64,000 bases of DNA from Bordetella genomosp. 7 (GCF_002261265.1 NZ_NEVK01000003.1:434001-498000), one strand, 5' to 3'. Shown: positions 18,101 to 30,363, numbered from the stretch's first letter. The notes: a model not told the origin generated them from the sequence alone. Made by a program: numbers and translations.

Positions 18101-18703
18101 GCCGCGCTCGACGAGCTCAATGCCTCGCGCGAGCGCAAGGAATTCCTTGATTCGCAGCAGCAAGACCTGCTCACGGCGATCGATACGCTGGAAGACGCCA
18201 TACGCAAGATCGACCGTGAAACGCGCGAGCTCCTGCAGGCCACCTTCGATACGGTAAACCAGCATTTCGGCGAGCTGTTCCCCAAGCTTTTCGGGGGCGG
18301 GGAAGCCAAGCTGATGATGACCGGCGACGAAATCCTCGATGCGGGCGTGCAGGTCATGGCGCAGCCGCCGGGCAAGCGCAACAGCACCATCCACCTGCTG
18401 TCCGGCGGAGAAAAAGCCCTGACGGCCACTGCGCTGGTGTTCGCGCTGTTCAAGTTGAACCCCGCGCCGTTCTGCCTGCTCGACGAAGTGGATGCGCCGC
18501 TCGACGACGCCAATACCGAGCGCTACGCCAATCTGGTAAGCAGCATGAGCGAGCAGACCCAATTCCTGTTCATCTCGCATAACAAGATCGCTATGCAGAT
18601 GGCAAAGCAATTGATCGGCGTTACGATGCAAGAGCAGGGGGTGTCGCGTATCGTCGCCGTAGATATTGATTCGGCCGTGCAGATGGCCGCCGAAGCCGCA
18701 TAA
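15173..18703 (+). CDS. smc: Chromosome segregation ATPase SMC
   Basis: Structural maintenance of chromosomes protein, 1176 residues. The N-terminal head holds Walker A GPNGCGKS (31-38) and the VLGEAKASELRG loop. There follow a long coiled coil (about 170-500), a hinge (about 510-650), a second coiled coil, and a C-terminal head with signature LSGGEKALTATAL and Walker B FCLLDEVDAPLDD. I chose the GTG at 15173 because SMC proteins begin MRLTQLKLAGFKSF; an ATG 84 bases upstream would add an arginine/proline-rich leader unlike the family. It heads smc-zipA-ligA. The 262 bases upstream to lplT show a TATCAT at about 15070 but no clear -35. Confidence 0.97.
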   Translation: MRLTQLKLAGFKSFVDPTVIPVPSQLVGVVGPNGCGKSNIIDAVRWVLGEAKASELRGESMQDVIFNGSGNRKPAARASVEMVFDNSEGRAAGQWSAYSEVSVRRVLTRDGTSSYYINNQQVRRRDIHDIFLGTGLGARGYAIIGQGMINRLIEARPEELRVFLEEAAGVSRYKERRRETENRLADTRENLTRVEDILRELGSQLEKLEAQAEVARQYRELQADGEKKQFALWLLKETGAREERQRKNQEIAQAQNNLEAAIASLRSGEAELESRRQAHYAASDAVHAAQGKLYEANAQVSRLEAEIRHVVESRNRLQARRDQLQQQIAEWDSQQTHCVEQIAQAEDDLAAGAARTEEARAMAEEAQAALPAIEARVRDAAAGRDDMRSALARVEQNLALVAQSQRDADRQLQNLEQRRERLQQELRELQAPDPARLEQLAGDRAQGEDQLEQAQRELATLEARVPEADAERSRAQAAAHQEAQNLARLEARLAALVKLQEDVQKQGALEPWLAKHELAGLGRLWQKLHIEPGWENALESALRERMAALEVRSLDWARAFADDAPPARLAFYQMPAAAPAPAAPPGLTPLASLLRITDPDLRTLLNNWLGNIYTAADVGQALAARDTLPPGASYVVKAGHLVDAHSVRFYAPDSEQAGMLARQQEIENLQREVKAQQLIADQARAAVARAEAAWQQISQAVAPARQRVAEVTRRVHDIQLDYSRLQQQAEQSGERASRLRQDLDEIAAHEEDLRATREEAEARFEALDAELAEHQSRFADAEIAGEDLAAQAEGARARLRELERAAQEAEFAERATQSRIADLQRNRQLAADQSQRAAAELEQLQADLAELDASASQAGLQDALEARAEREEDLSRARQELDNLSALLRGADEERMQQERALEPLRARITELQLQEQAARLAEEQFTEQLNAREVDRQALAQELASMPDEWRRANWLQSEVSRISRQIDSLGSVNLAALDELNASRERKEFLDSQQQDLLTAIDTLEDAIRKIDRETRELLQATFDTVNQHFGELFPKLFGGGEAKLMMTGDEILDAGVQVMAQPPGKRNSTIHLLSGGEKALTATALVFALFKLNPAPFCLLDEVDAPLDDANTERYANLVSSMSEQTQFLFISHNKIAMQMAKQLIGVTMQEQGVSRIVAVDIDSAVQMAAEAA

Positions 18704-18749
18704 ACCAACTATGAGATGGCGCTGCCTTGCCAGCGTACAGGGTTAACAC

Positions 18750-21901
<3,152 letters not shown>

Positions 21902-21960
21902 TCGCCGGTGTGCGCAGGCGCTGCTGGACGGTGGCGCGACGCGTATCGACACCCCGAAAA

Positions 21961-21992
21961 CAAAACACCCCCGCGCAAGCGGGGGTGTTTTG
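21961..21992. terminator. Bidirectional Rho-independent terminator
   Basis: A perfect 14-base-pair stem (CAAAACACCCCCGC and its complement) encloses a GCAA tetraloop. A-rich and T-rich tails on each side let it work in both directions. It ends ligA on the plus strand and the msrB-yciB-bolA-par27 unit on the minus strand. Confidence 0.93.
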
Positions 21993-22008
21993 CCTGGCGC
22001 GGCGCGCC

Positions 22009-22785
22009 TTACTTGATGGTGGCTTTTTCGCGCAGTTCTTTCTGGTAGTCGGCCAGCTTTTGCTGGCGCAGCATTTCTTCGAGCTGCGGGCGCACCTGGT
22101 CCAGCGGCGGGAATTCCACCGGGCGGGTGTCTTCGACGTCGATGATGTGCCAGCCGAACTGGGTCTGTACCGGCTTGTCGGCCAATTGGCCTTTCTTCAG
22201 GCTGTTTACCGTATCGGCGAACGGCTTGACATAGTTGGTGGGCGAGGCCCAGCCCAGATCGCCACCGTTGGCGGCGCTGCCCGGGTCTTTCGAGTTTTTC
22301 TTGGCCAGGTCGGCGAACTTGGATTTGTCGCGCTTGATCTGGGCGAGCAGGTCGTTGGCGGCCTTTTCGTCTTCAACCAGGATGTGGCGGACCTTGTATT
22401 CCATCTGGCTGGATTGCTGTTGCTTGATCTTGTCGTATTCGGCCTGCACTTGCTGGTCGGTGACGGGGTGCTTCTGCAGGTATTCGGCCATCAGGGCGCG
22501 CACCAGGATGCCCTGGCGGGCCAGCTCGATTTCGGTCTGCACATCGGGCTGCTTGGCAATGCCGTCTTTTTCGGCGGCCTGCACGAAGATCTGGCGGTTG
22601 ATCATTTCTTGCTTGACCTGCTCGCGCAGCTGCGGCGTGTCGGTGGCGCCCTGGCTGACCAACAGTTTCACGAATTGATCCAGGCTTTGCTGCGTAATGG
22701 CCTTGCCATTGACGGTGGCGGCGTTCTGCGCAAAGGCCGGTACGGCGACCGCGCAAGCCGCGGCCAGCATCACGATGCGTTTCAT
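22009..22785 (-). CDS. Parvulin peptidyl-prolyl isomerase, Par27-like
   Basis: Periplasmic peptidyl-prolyl cis-trans isomerase and chaperone for outer-membrane protein transit. The 258-residue precursor has a signal peptide (1-19, ending AFA-QN), then a SurA-like N-terminal helical region (about 25-125). A single parvulin domain (about 130-220) carries VRHILVEDEKAANDL, KNSKDPGSAANGGDLGWASP and TQFGWHIIDVE, and a short C-terminal helix follows. The layout and signal sequence match Par27 of Bordetella pertussis, the prototype of this parvulin group. It is last in an msrB-yciB-bolA unit, nine bases after bolA. Confidence 0.94.
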   Translation of the reverse strand: MKRIVMLAAACAVAVPAFAQNAATVNGKAITQQSLDQFVKLLVSQGATDTPQLREQVKQEMINRQIFVQAAEKDGIAKQPDVQTEIELARQGILVRALMAEYLQKHPVTDQQVQAEYDKIKQQQSSQMEYKVRHILVEDEKAANDLLAQIKRDKSKFADLAKKNSKDPGSAANGGDLGWASPTNYVKPFADTVNSLKKGQLADKPVQTQFGWHIIDVEDTRPVEFPPLDQVRPQLEEMLRQQKLADYQKELREKATIK

Positions 22786-22794
22786 GGGTTTCCT

Positions 22795-23073
22795 TTAGGG
22801 GTTGGACTTGGGGGCTTGGGCATCGAGCGCAAGCGCATGGATGGGGTGGGGGATCAGATCGCGCAAAAGATCATACACCAGGCGATGGCGCGCAACGGGT
22901 GACAAACCGGCGAACCTGGCCGACACAATATGCACGTGGTAATGGCCCGCGCCGCCTTGCGCGCCGGCGTGTCCGGCATGCAGGTGCGAGTCGTCGCGGA
23001 TGTCGAGCGCGAGGGGGTCGAGCCCGGCGAGACGGCTGCGTATGAGGTCGATGCGTTCGGTGGATGCAGACAT
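22795..23073 (-). CDS. BolA family protein
   Basis: Small cytosolic BolA-type protein, 92 residues, related to glutaredoxin-partnered iron-sulfur or stress regulators. The conserved features are IRSRLAGLDPLALDIRDDSHLHAGH (about 10-34), GAGHYHVHIVSARFAGLSPVARHRLVYDLL (about 40-70) and the IHALALDA end. The invariant histidine in the VHIVS strand and several extra histidines are present. It sits 21 bases downstream of yciB and 9 bases upstream of the par27-type gene, so co-transcription is likely. Confidence 0.93.
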   Translation of the reverse strand: MSASTERIDLIRSRLAGLDPLALDIRDDSHLHAGHAGAQGGAGHYHVHIVSARFAGLSPVARHRLVYDLLRDLIPHPIHALALDAQAPKSNP

Positions 23074-23094
23074 GGAAAAACGCCCGGGTGAGGG

Positions 23095-23670
23095 TCAGTC
23101 TTGGCCGGCGTCGGAGCCGCTGCCGGGCTGGCGCGGCTGTTGCATGTGGCGGCCCAGCCAGAGCGACTGGCCGATGACGAAGACCAGCAGCAGCCCCATC
23201 AGTCCGAAGACCTTGAAGTTGACCCATTGGGATTCGGTGAAGTGGCCGGAAAACGCGACGTATAGATTGATGGCGCCGGCCGCCAGGAAAAACAGCGCCC
23301 AGCTGAGGTTGAGTTTTTCCCATGCGGGCGCGGGCAGTTCGATTTGCTTGCCCAGCAGCCGCTGCATCAGGTTGCGCCCGAACAGCAGGCGCGCGCCCAG
23401 CAAGGCGCCGCCGAACAGCCAGTACAGCACCGTGGGCTTCCATTTGATGAAGACGTCGCTTTGCAGCCACAGCGTGGCCCCGCCGAAAATGACGATGACC
23501 GACAGGTTGATCCAGTGCGTGGCTTCGATTTGCTTGCCGGTGGCGCGCAGCCAGATGAACTGCGCCACGGATGCGGCGATGGCCACCGCGGTGGCGGCAT
23601 AGATGTCGGCGAACCGGTACGCGATGAAGAACAGGATCAGCGGAAACAGGTCGAACAGGAATTTCTTCAT
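23095..23670 (-). CDS. yciB: Inner membrane-spanning protein YciB (septation protein A family)
   Basis: Integral inner-membrane protein of 191 residues with five predicted transmembrane helices. The YciB/IspA start [16 protein letters not shown] and the conserved [30 protein letters not shown] segment are both present. The family is linked to cell-envelope synthesis and septation. The start overlaps the msrB stop by four bases, so translation is coupled. The hydrophilic tail ([13 protein letters not shown]) is variable. Confidence 0.93.
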   Translation of the reverse strand: MKKFLFDLFPLILFFIAYRFADIYAATAVAIAASVAQFIWLRATGKQIEATHWINLSVIVIFGGATLWLQSDVFIKWKPTVLYWLFGGALLGARLLFGRNLMQRLLGKQIELPAPAWEKLNLSWALFFLAAGAINLYVAFSGHFTESQWVNFKVFGLMGLLLVFVIGQSLWLGRHMQQPRQPGSGSDAGQD

Positions 23671-24068
23671 TCAGTCTCGAGCGGTTCGAATTTGAGCGAC
23701 AGCGAATTGATGCAGTAGCGCAGGCCGGTGGGCGGGGGGCCGTCCGGGAAAACGTGACCCAGGTGGGCGTCGCAGATGTTGCACAGCACTTCGGTGCGGA
23801 CCATGCCGTGCGACGTGTCGGTTTCTTCGCGCACGCGCGCTGGGTCCAGCGGCTCGAAGTAGCTGGGCCAGCCACAGCCTGCGTCGAATTTGGTGTCGGA
23901 GGCGAACAGCGCGGTGCCGCAGCCCACGCAGCGATAAATGCCGTGGTCGGTGGTGTTCCAGTAGCGGCCCGTGAATGGCCTTTCGGTGCCCTTGCGGCGC
24001 ACCACGGCGTATTCTTCGGGCGTAAGCTGGGCCTGCCATTCGGCTTCGGATTTTCGTACTTTGTCCAT
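23667..24068 (-). CDS. msrB: Peptide methionine (R)-S-oxide reductase MsrB
   Basis: Cytosolic repair enzyme reducing R-methionine sulfoxide in proteins. The 133-residue product has two zinc CxxC pairs (CVGC and CNIC), the [10 protein letters not shown] motif and the catalytic cysteine in [12 protein letters not shown] chose the ATG at 24068 ([12 protein letters not shown]). The frame stays open a further 92 codons upstream, but that part is antisense to bioM and has no family similarity. It heads msrB-yciB-bolA-par27 and is divergent from bioM across 52 bases. Confidence 0.96.
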   Translation of the reverse strand: MDKVRKSEAEWQAQLTPEEYAVVRRKGTERPFTGRYWNTTDHGIYRCVGCGTALFASDTKFDAGCGWPSYFEPLDPARVREETDTSHGMVRTEVLCNICDAHLGHVFPDGPPPTGLRYCINSLSLKFEPLETE

Positions 24069-24120
24069 ATGCGTTCTTGGAGTCCCGTTCCGCGAAATGG
24101 TTCGGGCATAATCCCGCTCC

Positions 24121-24798
24121 ATGTTAATCGAGTTTGACCGGGCTGTTGTGGCCACGCCGCAGTCGCAGGCGCTGAAGGGGGTCACCCTGACCCTGCAGCA
24201 GCGCCGCATCGGCGTGGTCGGCCCCAACGGGGCGGGCAAGAGCACCCTGGCCAAACTGCTGAACGGGCTGGTGCTGCCCACCTCCGGGCGCGTGCTGGTC
24301 GATGGCCTGGATACCCGGCGCGAGGTGAAAGCCGTGCGCCGCAAGGTGGGGTTTGTATTCCAGAACCCCGAAAACCAGATCGTCTATCCCATCGTGCGCG
24401 AAGACCTGGCCTTCGGCCTGAAGACGCTGCGCCTGGATGCCGCCGAATGCGGGCGCCGCATCGAAGCCTGCCTGCACGCACTGGGCATCGCACATCTGGC
24501 CGACCGCGCCAGCCACACCCTGTCCGGTGGAGAATGCCAGCTTGTGGCGCTGGCGTCTGTGCTGGTCATGGAGCCGTCATTGGTGGTGTTCGATGAGCCC
24601 ACCACTCAGCTCGACCTGCGCAATCGCAACCGCGTGGCGCAGGCCATCGGCGCGCTGGATCGTCCGGCACTGGTGGTCAGCCACGACCTGGACCTGCTGC
24701 GCGATTTCGACCGTGTGCTGGTGGTGGTGGACGGCCAGGTCGCCGCCGACGATGCGCCCGGCCCGGCGCTGCACTGGTATCGCGAGCACTGCGCATGA
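24121..24798 (+). CDS. bioM: Biotin ECF transporter ATPase BioM
   Basis: ATP-binding subunit of the energy-coupling-factor biotin importer. The 225-residue product has Walker [10 protein letters not shown] (34-42), a Q-loop in [11 protein letters not shown], the signature [12 protein letters not shown] and Walker [13 protein letters not shown]. The FQNPENQI Q-loop is typical of ECF A-components. Its stop overlaps the bioN start, and bioY follows, giving the complete BioMNY set. Confidence 0.94.
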   Translation: MLIEFDRAVVATPQSQALKGVTLTLQQRRIGVVGPNGAGKSTLAKLLNGLVLPTSGRVLVDGLDTRREVKAVRRKVGFVFQNPENQIVYPIVREDLAFGLKTLRLDAAECGRRIEACLHALGIAHLADRASHTLSGGECQLVALASVLVMEPSLVVFDEPTTQLDLRNRNRVAQAIGALDRPALVVSHDLDLLRDFDRVLVVVDGQVAADDAPGPALHWYREHCA

Positions 24799-25391
24799 TG
24801 CTCGAACCCTTGTACGTCAATCGCGTCAGCCTGCTGCACCGGCTGCCGGCGGCGCTGAAGCTCGCCGTGCTGCTGGCGGCCGGGCTGGCATTGTTCGCTG
24901 TGCACGACCTGCGCTGGCTGGGCGGCGCGGCGGGGCTGGCGGCGCTGCTGGCCGCGTCTACCGGGGTGCGCGTCGCGGCGCTGTGGCGCCAGGTGCGCGC
25001 ACTGGTATGGATATTGGCAGCCATCGGCGCGTTCGCCGCCTGGTTCCAGGGCTGGCTGGCCGCCGCCGAGATCCTGTTGCGCCTGTGCGCGCTGGTGGGG
25101 CTGGCGCTGGCGGTGACGTTCTCGACCCGCACGTCCGAGCTGGTGGCGGTATGCGAGAAAGCGCTGCTGCCCCTGGAACGCCGCGGGCTGCTCGACGCCG
25201 GCAAAGTGGCCCTGGCGCTCGCGCTGGCCCTGCGCTTTGTGCCCGAGATCTGGCGGCATTATCTGGAAATTCGCGAAGCCCAGGCGGCGCGCGGCCTGGA
25301 CCGGCATCCGCTGGCCTTGCTCGTGCCGCTGATCGTGCGTACGCTCAAGCGCGCCGACCAGGTGGCGCAGGCCATTGACGCGCGCGGCTAG
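24795..25391 (+). CDS. bioN: Biotin ECF transporter transmembrane protein BioN
   Basis: T-component of the ECF biotin transporter, 198 residues with four to five hydrophobic helices. The conserved cytoplasmic coupling region EIREAQAARGLD (about 155-166, the AxxARG motif that contacts the ATPase) is present. It overlaps bioM by four bases. An alternative ATG lies three bases downstream. The stop codon falls within a palindrome followed by T7. Confidence 0.93.
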   Translation: MMLEPLYVNRVSLLHRLPAALKLAVLLAAGLALFAVHDLRWLGGAAGLAALLAASTGVRVAALWRQVRALVWILAAIGAFAAWFQGWLAAAEILLRLCALVGLALAVTFSTRTSELVAVCEKALLPLERRGLLDAGKVALALALALRFVPEIWRHYLEIREAQAARGLDRHPLALLVPLIVRTLKRADQVAQAIDARG

Positions 25392-25404
25392 CCGCGCTTT
25401 TTTT
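25382..25404 (+). terminator. Terminator-like palindrome between bioN and bioY
   Basis: The perfect 16-base palindrome GCGCGGCTAGCCGCGC contains the bioN stop and is followed immediately by seven T, then bioY 18 bases later. This is a good intrinsic-terminator pattern placed inside an operon, so it could lower or regulate bioY transcription. The bioY Shine-Dalgarno (CCAGGGA) lies after it. Confidence 0.7.
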
Positions 25405-25422
25405 ATCTTGCCAGGGATTCCC

Positions 25423-25983
25423 ATGAAAACCCGAGACCTCGTGCTGATCGCCCTGTTTGCGGCGCTGATCGTGGTGCTGAGCCTGATGCCGCCTATTCCG
25501 CTGCCGGCGATTCCGGTGCCCGTCACGCTGCAGACACTGGGCACCATGCTGGCCGGCGCCATGCTCGGGCCGGTGCGCGGCGGCCTGGCCTGCCTGCTGT
25601 ATCTGGCGCTTGCCGCCATCGGCCTGCCTGTGCTGCCCGGCGGCCGGGGCGGGCTGGGCGTCTTCCTGGGGCCCACGGGCGGCTTTCTGGTCGGCATGGC
25701 GGCGGGAGCCTGCGTGACCGGCTGGCTGGCCAGTCATGCCGTGCGGGCGGGGCGCCCCGCGGCCGCGGTGGCGGGCTACTTTCTTGCCTGCGTGGCGGGC
25801 GGTATTGCGGTGGTCTACGCGGTGGGCGTGCCATGGCTGGCGGCCGTGACACAGATGCCATTGAACAAGGCGGCGCTGGCCGTGGTTGCGTTCGTGCCGG
25901 GCGACCTGCTCAAGGCGGCCGTCGCTTCCTGGGTGGCGTGGCGGGTGGAAAGGGTGTGGCCGGTGCTTCGGGAATCCCCTTAA
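25423..25983 (+). CDS. bioY: Biotin transporter substrate-binding subunit BioY
   Basis: S-component of the biotin importer, 186 residues with six hydrophobic helices. It has PVPVTLQTLGTMLAGAMLGP, the BioY signature GVFLGPTGGFLVG near residue 85, and PLNKAALAVVAFVPGDLLKAAVAS near the C-terminus. I chose the ATG at 25423, which follows a Shine-Dalgarno-like CCAGGGATT. An earlier in-frame start at 25375 would lie inside bioN and across the terminator-like palindrome. Confidence 0.95.
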   Translation: MKTRDLVLIALFAALIVVLSLMPPIPLPAIPVPVTLQTLGTMLAGAMLGPVRGGLACLLYLALAAIGLPVLPGGRGGLGVFLGPTGGFLVGMAAGACVTGWLASHAVRAGRPAAAVAGYFLACVAGGIAVVYAVGVPWLAAVTQMPLNKAALAVVAFVPGDLLKAAVASWVAWRVERVWPVLRESP

Positions 25984-26188
25984 TGACGCTCCTGATCAAG
26001 TTCGGCAAGATTTGTTATTGTCGAATGCATTTGATTTTTGCGCGACAAACTAGGGAAGTTACGGGGTTTTATTTAGGGTGTATTTGATACACTTCAACGC
26101 CTAATATCCGATTTTCTGTATGACGTTCAACCGGGCTCGACCCTCCCGCCGGGGGGGCACAACAAGAGTCCACACAGGAGACAACACT
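25984..26188 (+). promoter_or_regulatory. AT-rich upstream region of the first branched-chain-type ABC operon
   Basis: This 205-base gap is clearly more AT-rich than its surroundings (for example 26009-26040 and 26065-26115) and separates bioY from a binding-protein gene with a strong Shine-Dalgarno sequence (ACAGGAGAC). TTGATA at 26084 and TAATAT at 26102 are hexamer-like but spaced only 12 bases apart. I see promoter-like composition without a convincing promoter pair. Confidence 0.4.
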
Positions 26189-27355
26189 ATGACGCGCAAG
26201 CATTTCGGCTTGTCCATGGCCGCTGCGGCCGTTGCCCTGAGCCTGCCGCTGCTGGCCAGCGCGCAAGTAAAGGTGGGGATCACCATTGCCAGCACCGGCC
26301 CCGCCGCTTCGCTGGGCATTCCCGAGCGCAACACCGTCGCCCTGCTTCCTTCCGAAGCGGCCAGCCAGAAAATCGAATGGATCGTGCTCGATGACGCCAC
26401 GGATACCACCCAGGCGGTGAAGAACTCGCGCAAGCTGGTCACCGAAGACAAGGTCGACGTGCTGGTAGGCACCTCTATCACGCCCGGGTCTCTTGCCATG
26501 GTGGACGTCGCGGCCGAAGCCAAAGTGCCGATGATCAGCGTGGCGGCCAGCGCCAAGATCGTGGAGCCCGTCGACGACAAGCGCCGCTGGGTGTTCAAGA
26601 CCCCGCAGAATGATGCGCTGATGGCCAGCGCGCTGGCCGACGCCATGGCCAAGGCCAAGGTCAAGACGCTGGGTTTCATCGGGTTTGCCGACGCGTACGG
26701 CGACAGCTGGCTGGCCGTCATGCGCGATGCCGTCAAGGGCAAGGGCATCGAGATCACCGCGGTGGAAAAATACGGCCGCACGGACACCAGCGTGACCGGG
26801 CAAGTGCTCAAGCTGGTAAGCGCCAAGCCCGACGCGATTCTGATCGCCGGCGCCGGCACGCCGTCGGCCCTGCCGCAGAAAGAACTGCGGGCCCGCAATT
26901 ACCAGGGCACCATCTACCAGACCCACGGTGCGGCCAATAACGACGTGCTGCGTGTTTGCGGCAAGGACTGCGAAGGTATGCTGCTGCCGGCCGGGCCGCT
27001 GCTGGTTGCCGCCCAGCTGCCCGACAGCAACCCGGTGAAGCAGTCCGCGCTGCAATACACCAAGGCCTACGAGGCCAAGCACGGAGACGGCTCCACCAAC
27101 ACCTTCGGCGGCCACATGTGGGATGCCGGCCAGTTGATCGTTGCCGCCGTGCCCGTGGCGCTCAAGACGGGCGCCAAGCCCGGCACGCCGGAATTCCGCG
27201 CGGCCATGCGCGACGCGATCGAAGGCGTCAAGGACCTGGCCGCATCGCAAGGCGTATTCAACATGAGCGCCACCGACCACGCCGGCCTGGACGAACGTTC
27301 GCGCGTCATGGTCAAGGTCGAAAATGGCAAGTGGGTGTATCAGCCCGAGCTGTAA
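26189..27355 (+). CDS. Branched-chain-type ABC transporter substrate-binding protein
   Basis: Periplasmic binding protein of the LivJ/type I fold, 388 residues with a signal peptide (about 1-25, cleavage after LLASA). Features are VGITIASTGPAASLGIPERN, DDATDTTQAVKNSRKLV, DVLVGTSITPGSLA and GFADAYGDSW. The ligand is unknown; family members bind leucine, amides, ureas or aromatic acids. It heads an operon with livH-, livM-livG fusion- and livF-type genes. I chose the ATG at 26189, which is preceded by CAGGAGAC; a longer reading from 26120 lacks a signal peptide at its start. Confidence 0.93.
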   Translation: MTRKHFGLSMAAAAVALSLPLLASAQVKVGITIASTGPAASLGIPERNTVALLPSEAASQKIEWIVLDDATDTTQAVKNSRKLVTEDKVDVLVGTSITPGSLAMVDVAAEAKVPMISVAASAKIVEPVDDKRRWVFKTPQNDALMASALADAMAKAKVKTLGFIGFADAYGDSWLAVMRDAVKGKGIEITAVEKYGRTDTSVTGQVLKLVSAKPDAILIAGAGTPSALPQKELRARNYQGTIYQTHGAANNDVLRVCGKDCEGMLLPAGPLLVAAQLPDSNPVKQSALQYTKAYEAKHGDGSTNTFGGHMWDAGQLIVAAVPVALKTGAKPGTPEFRAAMRDAIEGVKDLAASQGVFNMSATDHAGLDERSRVMVKVENGKWVYQPEL

Positions 27356-27487
27356 TTCAAACTGCCGGCGCGGCTGTGCAGCCCGCCGGTTTCTCCACGC
27401 ACCGGCCGCCTGGCCGGTGTGTCGCATTCGCAGGACAGCCGGCCGCGCCCACCGGCGATGCCCAGGCCTCCTTAAGGTAGTGGTTCG

Positions 27488-28525
27488 ATGGATTTCACGA
27501 TAGCGCTCATCCTGCTGCAGGACGGCATCGTCAACGGCGCCATCTATGCCCTGTTGGGCATGGCCCTGGTGTTGGTATTTACCGTTACCCGCGTCATCTT
27601 CATTCCGCAGGGCGAATTTGTCGCGTTCGGAGCGCTGACGCTTGCCATGCTGGTCAATGGCCGCATGCCGGGCACTGCGTACTTGCTGCCCCTGATGGGC
27701 GGCATCGTGTTGCTGCTGGAGCTGGTGCGTGCGGTGCGCACGGGGTCGTGGGCCGCGCTGCCCAAGGTGCTGCTCAGTTGCGTGGCCCTGCCGCTGGCGC
27801 TGTTGTGGCTGACTTCGGCTTACGTTGCCGAGGGCAATTCGTTGTGGCTGAACATGCTGCTGACCCTGGCGCTCATTATCCCGATGGGGCCGATGGTGTA
27901 TCGCATTGTGTACCAGCCCCTGGCCGAGGCGACGGTGCTGGTGCTGCTGATCGTTTCGGTGGCCGTGCACTTCGCGCTGACCGGCCTTGCGCTGGTGTTC
28001 TTCGGCGCGGAGGGCTGGCGCACGCCGGCCTTCGTCAGCGGCCAGTTCAACCTGGGGCCCGCAACCTGGTCGGCGCAGAGCCTGTTCGTGGTGGGCACCT
28101 GCGTGCTGCTGATCCTGGCGCTGTGGCTGTTTTTCGACAAGACGCTGTACGGACGGGCGTTGCGCGCCACCGCCGTCAACCGGCGCGGCGCGCGCCTGAT
28201 GGGCATCAGCACCAGCATGTCCGGCAGCCTGACCTTTACCCTGGCCGTCGGCATAGGCGCGATGTCGGGCATGTTGATCGCGCCCATTACCACCGTTTAT
28301 TACGACACCGGCTTTCTCATCGGCCTGAAGGGGTTCGTGGGCGCCATCATCGGTGGGCTGGCGAGCTACCCGGTGGCCGCGCTGGGAGCCGTGCTGGTTG
28401 GCGTGCTGGAAGCCTTTTCGTCTTTCTGGGCCAGCGCCTACAAGGAAGTGATCGTGTTTACGCTGATCATCCCGGTTCTCGTGTGGCGTTCATTCGGCAG
28501 CCATCATTCGGATGACGAGGAATAA
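27488..28525 (+). CDS. Branched-chain-type ABC permease (LivH family)
   Basis: Inner-membrane permease of 345 residues with about eight to nine hydrophobic segments and the LivH EAA-like stretch [21 protein letters not shown] near residue 220. The start ([38 protein letters not shown]) is the family hallmark. It is longer than E. coli LivH because of an extra hydrophobic insertion at about 65-115. It follows the binding-protein gene by 132 bases and precedes the fused permease-ATPase gene by five bases. Confidence 0.93.
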   Translation: MDFTIALILLQDGIVNGAIYALLGMALVLVFTVTRVIFIPQGEFVAFGALTLAMLVNGRMPGTAYLLPLMGGIVLLLELVRAVRTGSWAALPKVLLSCVALPLALLWLTSAYVAEGNSLWLNMLLTLALIIPMGPMVYRIVYQPLAEATVLVLLIVSVAVHFALTGLALVFFGAEGWRTPAFVSGQFNLGPATWSAQSLFVVGTCVLLILALWLFFDKTLYGRALRATAVNRRGARLMGISTSMSGSLTFTLAVGIGAMSGMLIAPITTVYYDTGFLIGLKGFVGAIIGGLASYPVAALGAVLVGVLEAFSSFWASAYKEVIVFTLIIPVLVWRSFGSHHSDDEE

Positions 28526-28530
28526 GCGTC

Positions 28531-30363
28531 ATGAACCGTATTCTGCTTGTTGCATTCGTCGTCCTGCTGGCCGCGCTGCCGATGTTTCCGGCCACGCCCG
28601 AGTTCTGGATCACGCAGCTCAACTACATCGGCCTGGCCGCGCTCGTGGCGCTGGGCCTGGTATTGCTGACCGGCGTGGGCGGCCTGACTTCGTTCGGCCA
28701 GGCGGCGTTCGTGGGCCTGGGCGCCTACACCACCGCGGTGCTCACCAGCCACTACGACACATCGCCCTGGCTGGCGCTGCCGGTGGGGCTGCTGCTGACG
28801 GCCGTCGTGGCCTACCTGCTGGGCGTCATCACGCTGCGCCTGTCGGGGCACTATCTGCCGCTGGGCACCATTGCCTGGGGGCTGTCGCTGTATTTCCTGT
28901 TCGGCAACCTGGACTGGCTGGGCAAGCACGACGGCATTGCCGGCCTGGAGCCGATCAGCGTGTTCGGTTATTCGCTGGCCAGCGGGCGCAACATCTATTA
29001 CCTGATCTGGATATGCCTGCTCCTGGCGCTCTGGGCCACCAGCAACCTGCTCAATTCGCGTCCGGGCCGCGCCATCCGCGCGCTCAAGAGCGGGGCCGGC
29101 ATGGCCGAGTCGATGGGCGTGAACACTGCCACCTATAAAGTCGTGATCTTCGTATGGGCGGCGCTGCTGGCATGCCTGTCGGGCTGGATCTATGCGCACA
29201 TGCAGCGCGCCGTCAGCCCCAGCCCGTTCGGCCTGAACTACGGCATCGAGTACCTGTTCATGGCAGTGGTGGGCGGCGCCGGCCACGTGTGGGGCGCCGT
29301 GGTGGGGGCGGCCGTGATCCTGGGCCTGAAAGACCAATTGCAGAGTCTGCTGCCCGCGTTGCTGAACACCAATGCGAACTTCGAGCTGATCGTGTTCGGC
29401 GTGCTGCTTATTTTGATGTTGCAGTACGCCGCCAATGGCCTGTGGCCCATGCTGTCGGCCGGCTGGGCCCGCCTGACCGGAGGCGCGGCCTCGCGTCGCA
29501 ACCTGGCGCCGCCCCCGGCCGCGCCCGTGCTGCCGCAGCGCGAACGACCGCAAGCAGGCGCGTTAGTGCTGGAGGTCGACAGCATCCGCAAAGAGTTTGG
29601 CGGACTGGTGGCGGTGAACGATATTTCGTTCAAGGTGCGCGCGGGCGAGATAGTCGGCCTGATCGGCCCCAACGGCGCCGGCAAGAGCACCACGTTCAAC
29701 CTGATCAGCGGCGTGCTGCCGGCCACGCGCGGCCAGGTGCGCTTTCTGGGCGAACGCATCGACGGCCTGGCTGCGCGCGAGATCGCCCGTCGCGGGGTGG
29801 GCCGCACCTTCCAGCACGTGCAGCTGCTGCCCGGCATGTCGGTGCTGGAAAACGTAGCGCTGGGGGCGCACATGCGCGCGGAAGTGGGCGTGATGGCCGG
29901 CGCCCTGCACAGCGAACGCGCCCACGAGGCCCGGCTGCTGCACGAGGCCGCGACGCAGCTCAAGCGCGTGGGCCTGGGTGATTATCTGTACGAGCAGGCG
30001 GGCAACCTGGCCCTGGGCCAGCAGCGCATTCTGGAAATCGCGCGCGCGCTGGCCAGCGATCCGGTGTTGCTGCTGCTGGACGAACCGGCGGCAGGCTTGC
30101 GGTACAAAGAAAAGCAGGAGCTCGGGCAGGTGCTGCAGCAGTTGCGCGACGAGGGCATGAGCATTCTGCTGGTGGAGCACGATATGGACTTTGTAATGCG
30201 GCTTACCAACCATCTGGTGGTGATGGATTTCGGCACCAAGCTCGCCGAGGGCGTGCCGGCCGAGGTACAGCAGAACCCGGCCGTGCTGGAGGCCTACCTG
30301 GGCGGCATCGACGACGACCTGCCCGAAGTCGCCGCGGCCTCGACCAGCGAGGGGGCGCAATGA
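28531..30363 (+). CDS. Fused LivM permease / LivG ATPase
   Basis: A 610-residue protein joins a LivM-type permease to a LivG-type ATPase. Residues 1 to about 310 form the membrane part ([17 protein letters not shown], then the coupling loop [25 protein letters not shown]). A Pro/Ala/Arg linker (about 315-345) leads to an ATPase with Walker [10 protein letters not shown] near 380, an H-loop VEHDM and Walker [12 protein letters not shown]. The ABC signature reads ALGQQR rather than the usual LSYGQQ. No stop or frameshift separates the halves. The 3' end overlaps the livF-type gene by four bases. Confidence 0.94.
   Translation: MNRILLVAFVVLLAALPMFPATPEFWITQLNYIGLAALVALGLVLLTGVGGLTSFGQAAFVGLGAYTTAVLTSHYDTSPWLALPVGLLLTAVVAYLLGVITLRLSGHYLPLGTIAWGLSLYFLFGNLDWLGKHDGIAGLEPISVFGYSLASGRNIYYLIWICLLLALWATSNLLNSRPGRAIRALKSGAGMAESMGVNTATYKVVIFVWAALLACLSGWIYAHMQRAVSPSPFGLNYGIEYLFMAVVGGAGHVWGAVVGAAVILGLKDQLQSLLPALLNTNANFELIVFGVLLILMLQYAANGLWPMLSAGWARLTGGAASRRNLAPPPAAPVLPQRERPQAGALVLEVDSIRKEFGGLVAVNDISFKVRAGEIVGLIGPNGAGKSTTFNLISGVLPATRGQVRFLGERIDGLAAREIARRGVGRTFQHVQLLPGMSVLENVALGAHMRAEVGVMAGALHSERAHEARLLHEAATQLKRVGLGDYLYEQAGNLALGQQRILEIARALASDPVLLLLDEPAAGLRYKEKQELGQVLQQLRDEGMSILLVEHDMDFVMRLTNHLVVMDFGTKLAEGVPAEVQQNPAVLEAYLGGIDDDLPEVAAASTSEGAQ

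Noticed and set aside
24069-24344. A 92-residue N-terminal extension of MsrB
   Set aside because: It overlaps bioM on the other strand, is Arg/Ser-rich and is not part of the family; the ATG at 24068 gives the normal length.
26069-27970. A 633-codon minus-strand frame
   Set aside because: It is antisense to the binding-protein and LivH-type genes, with no recognisable domain.
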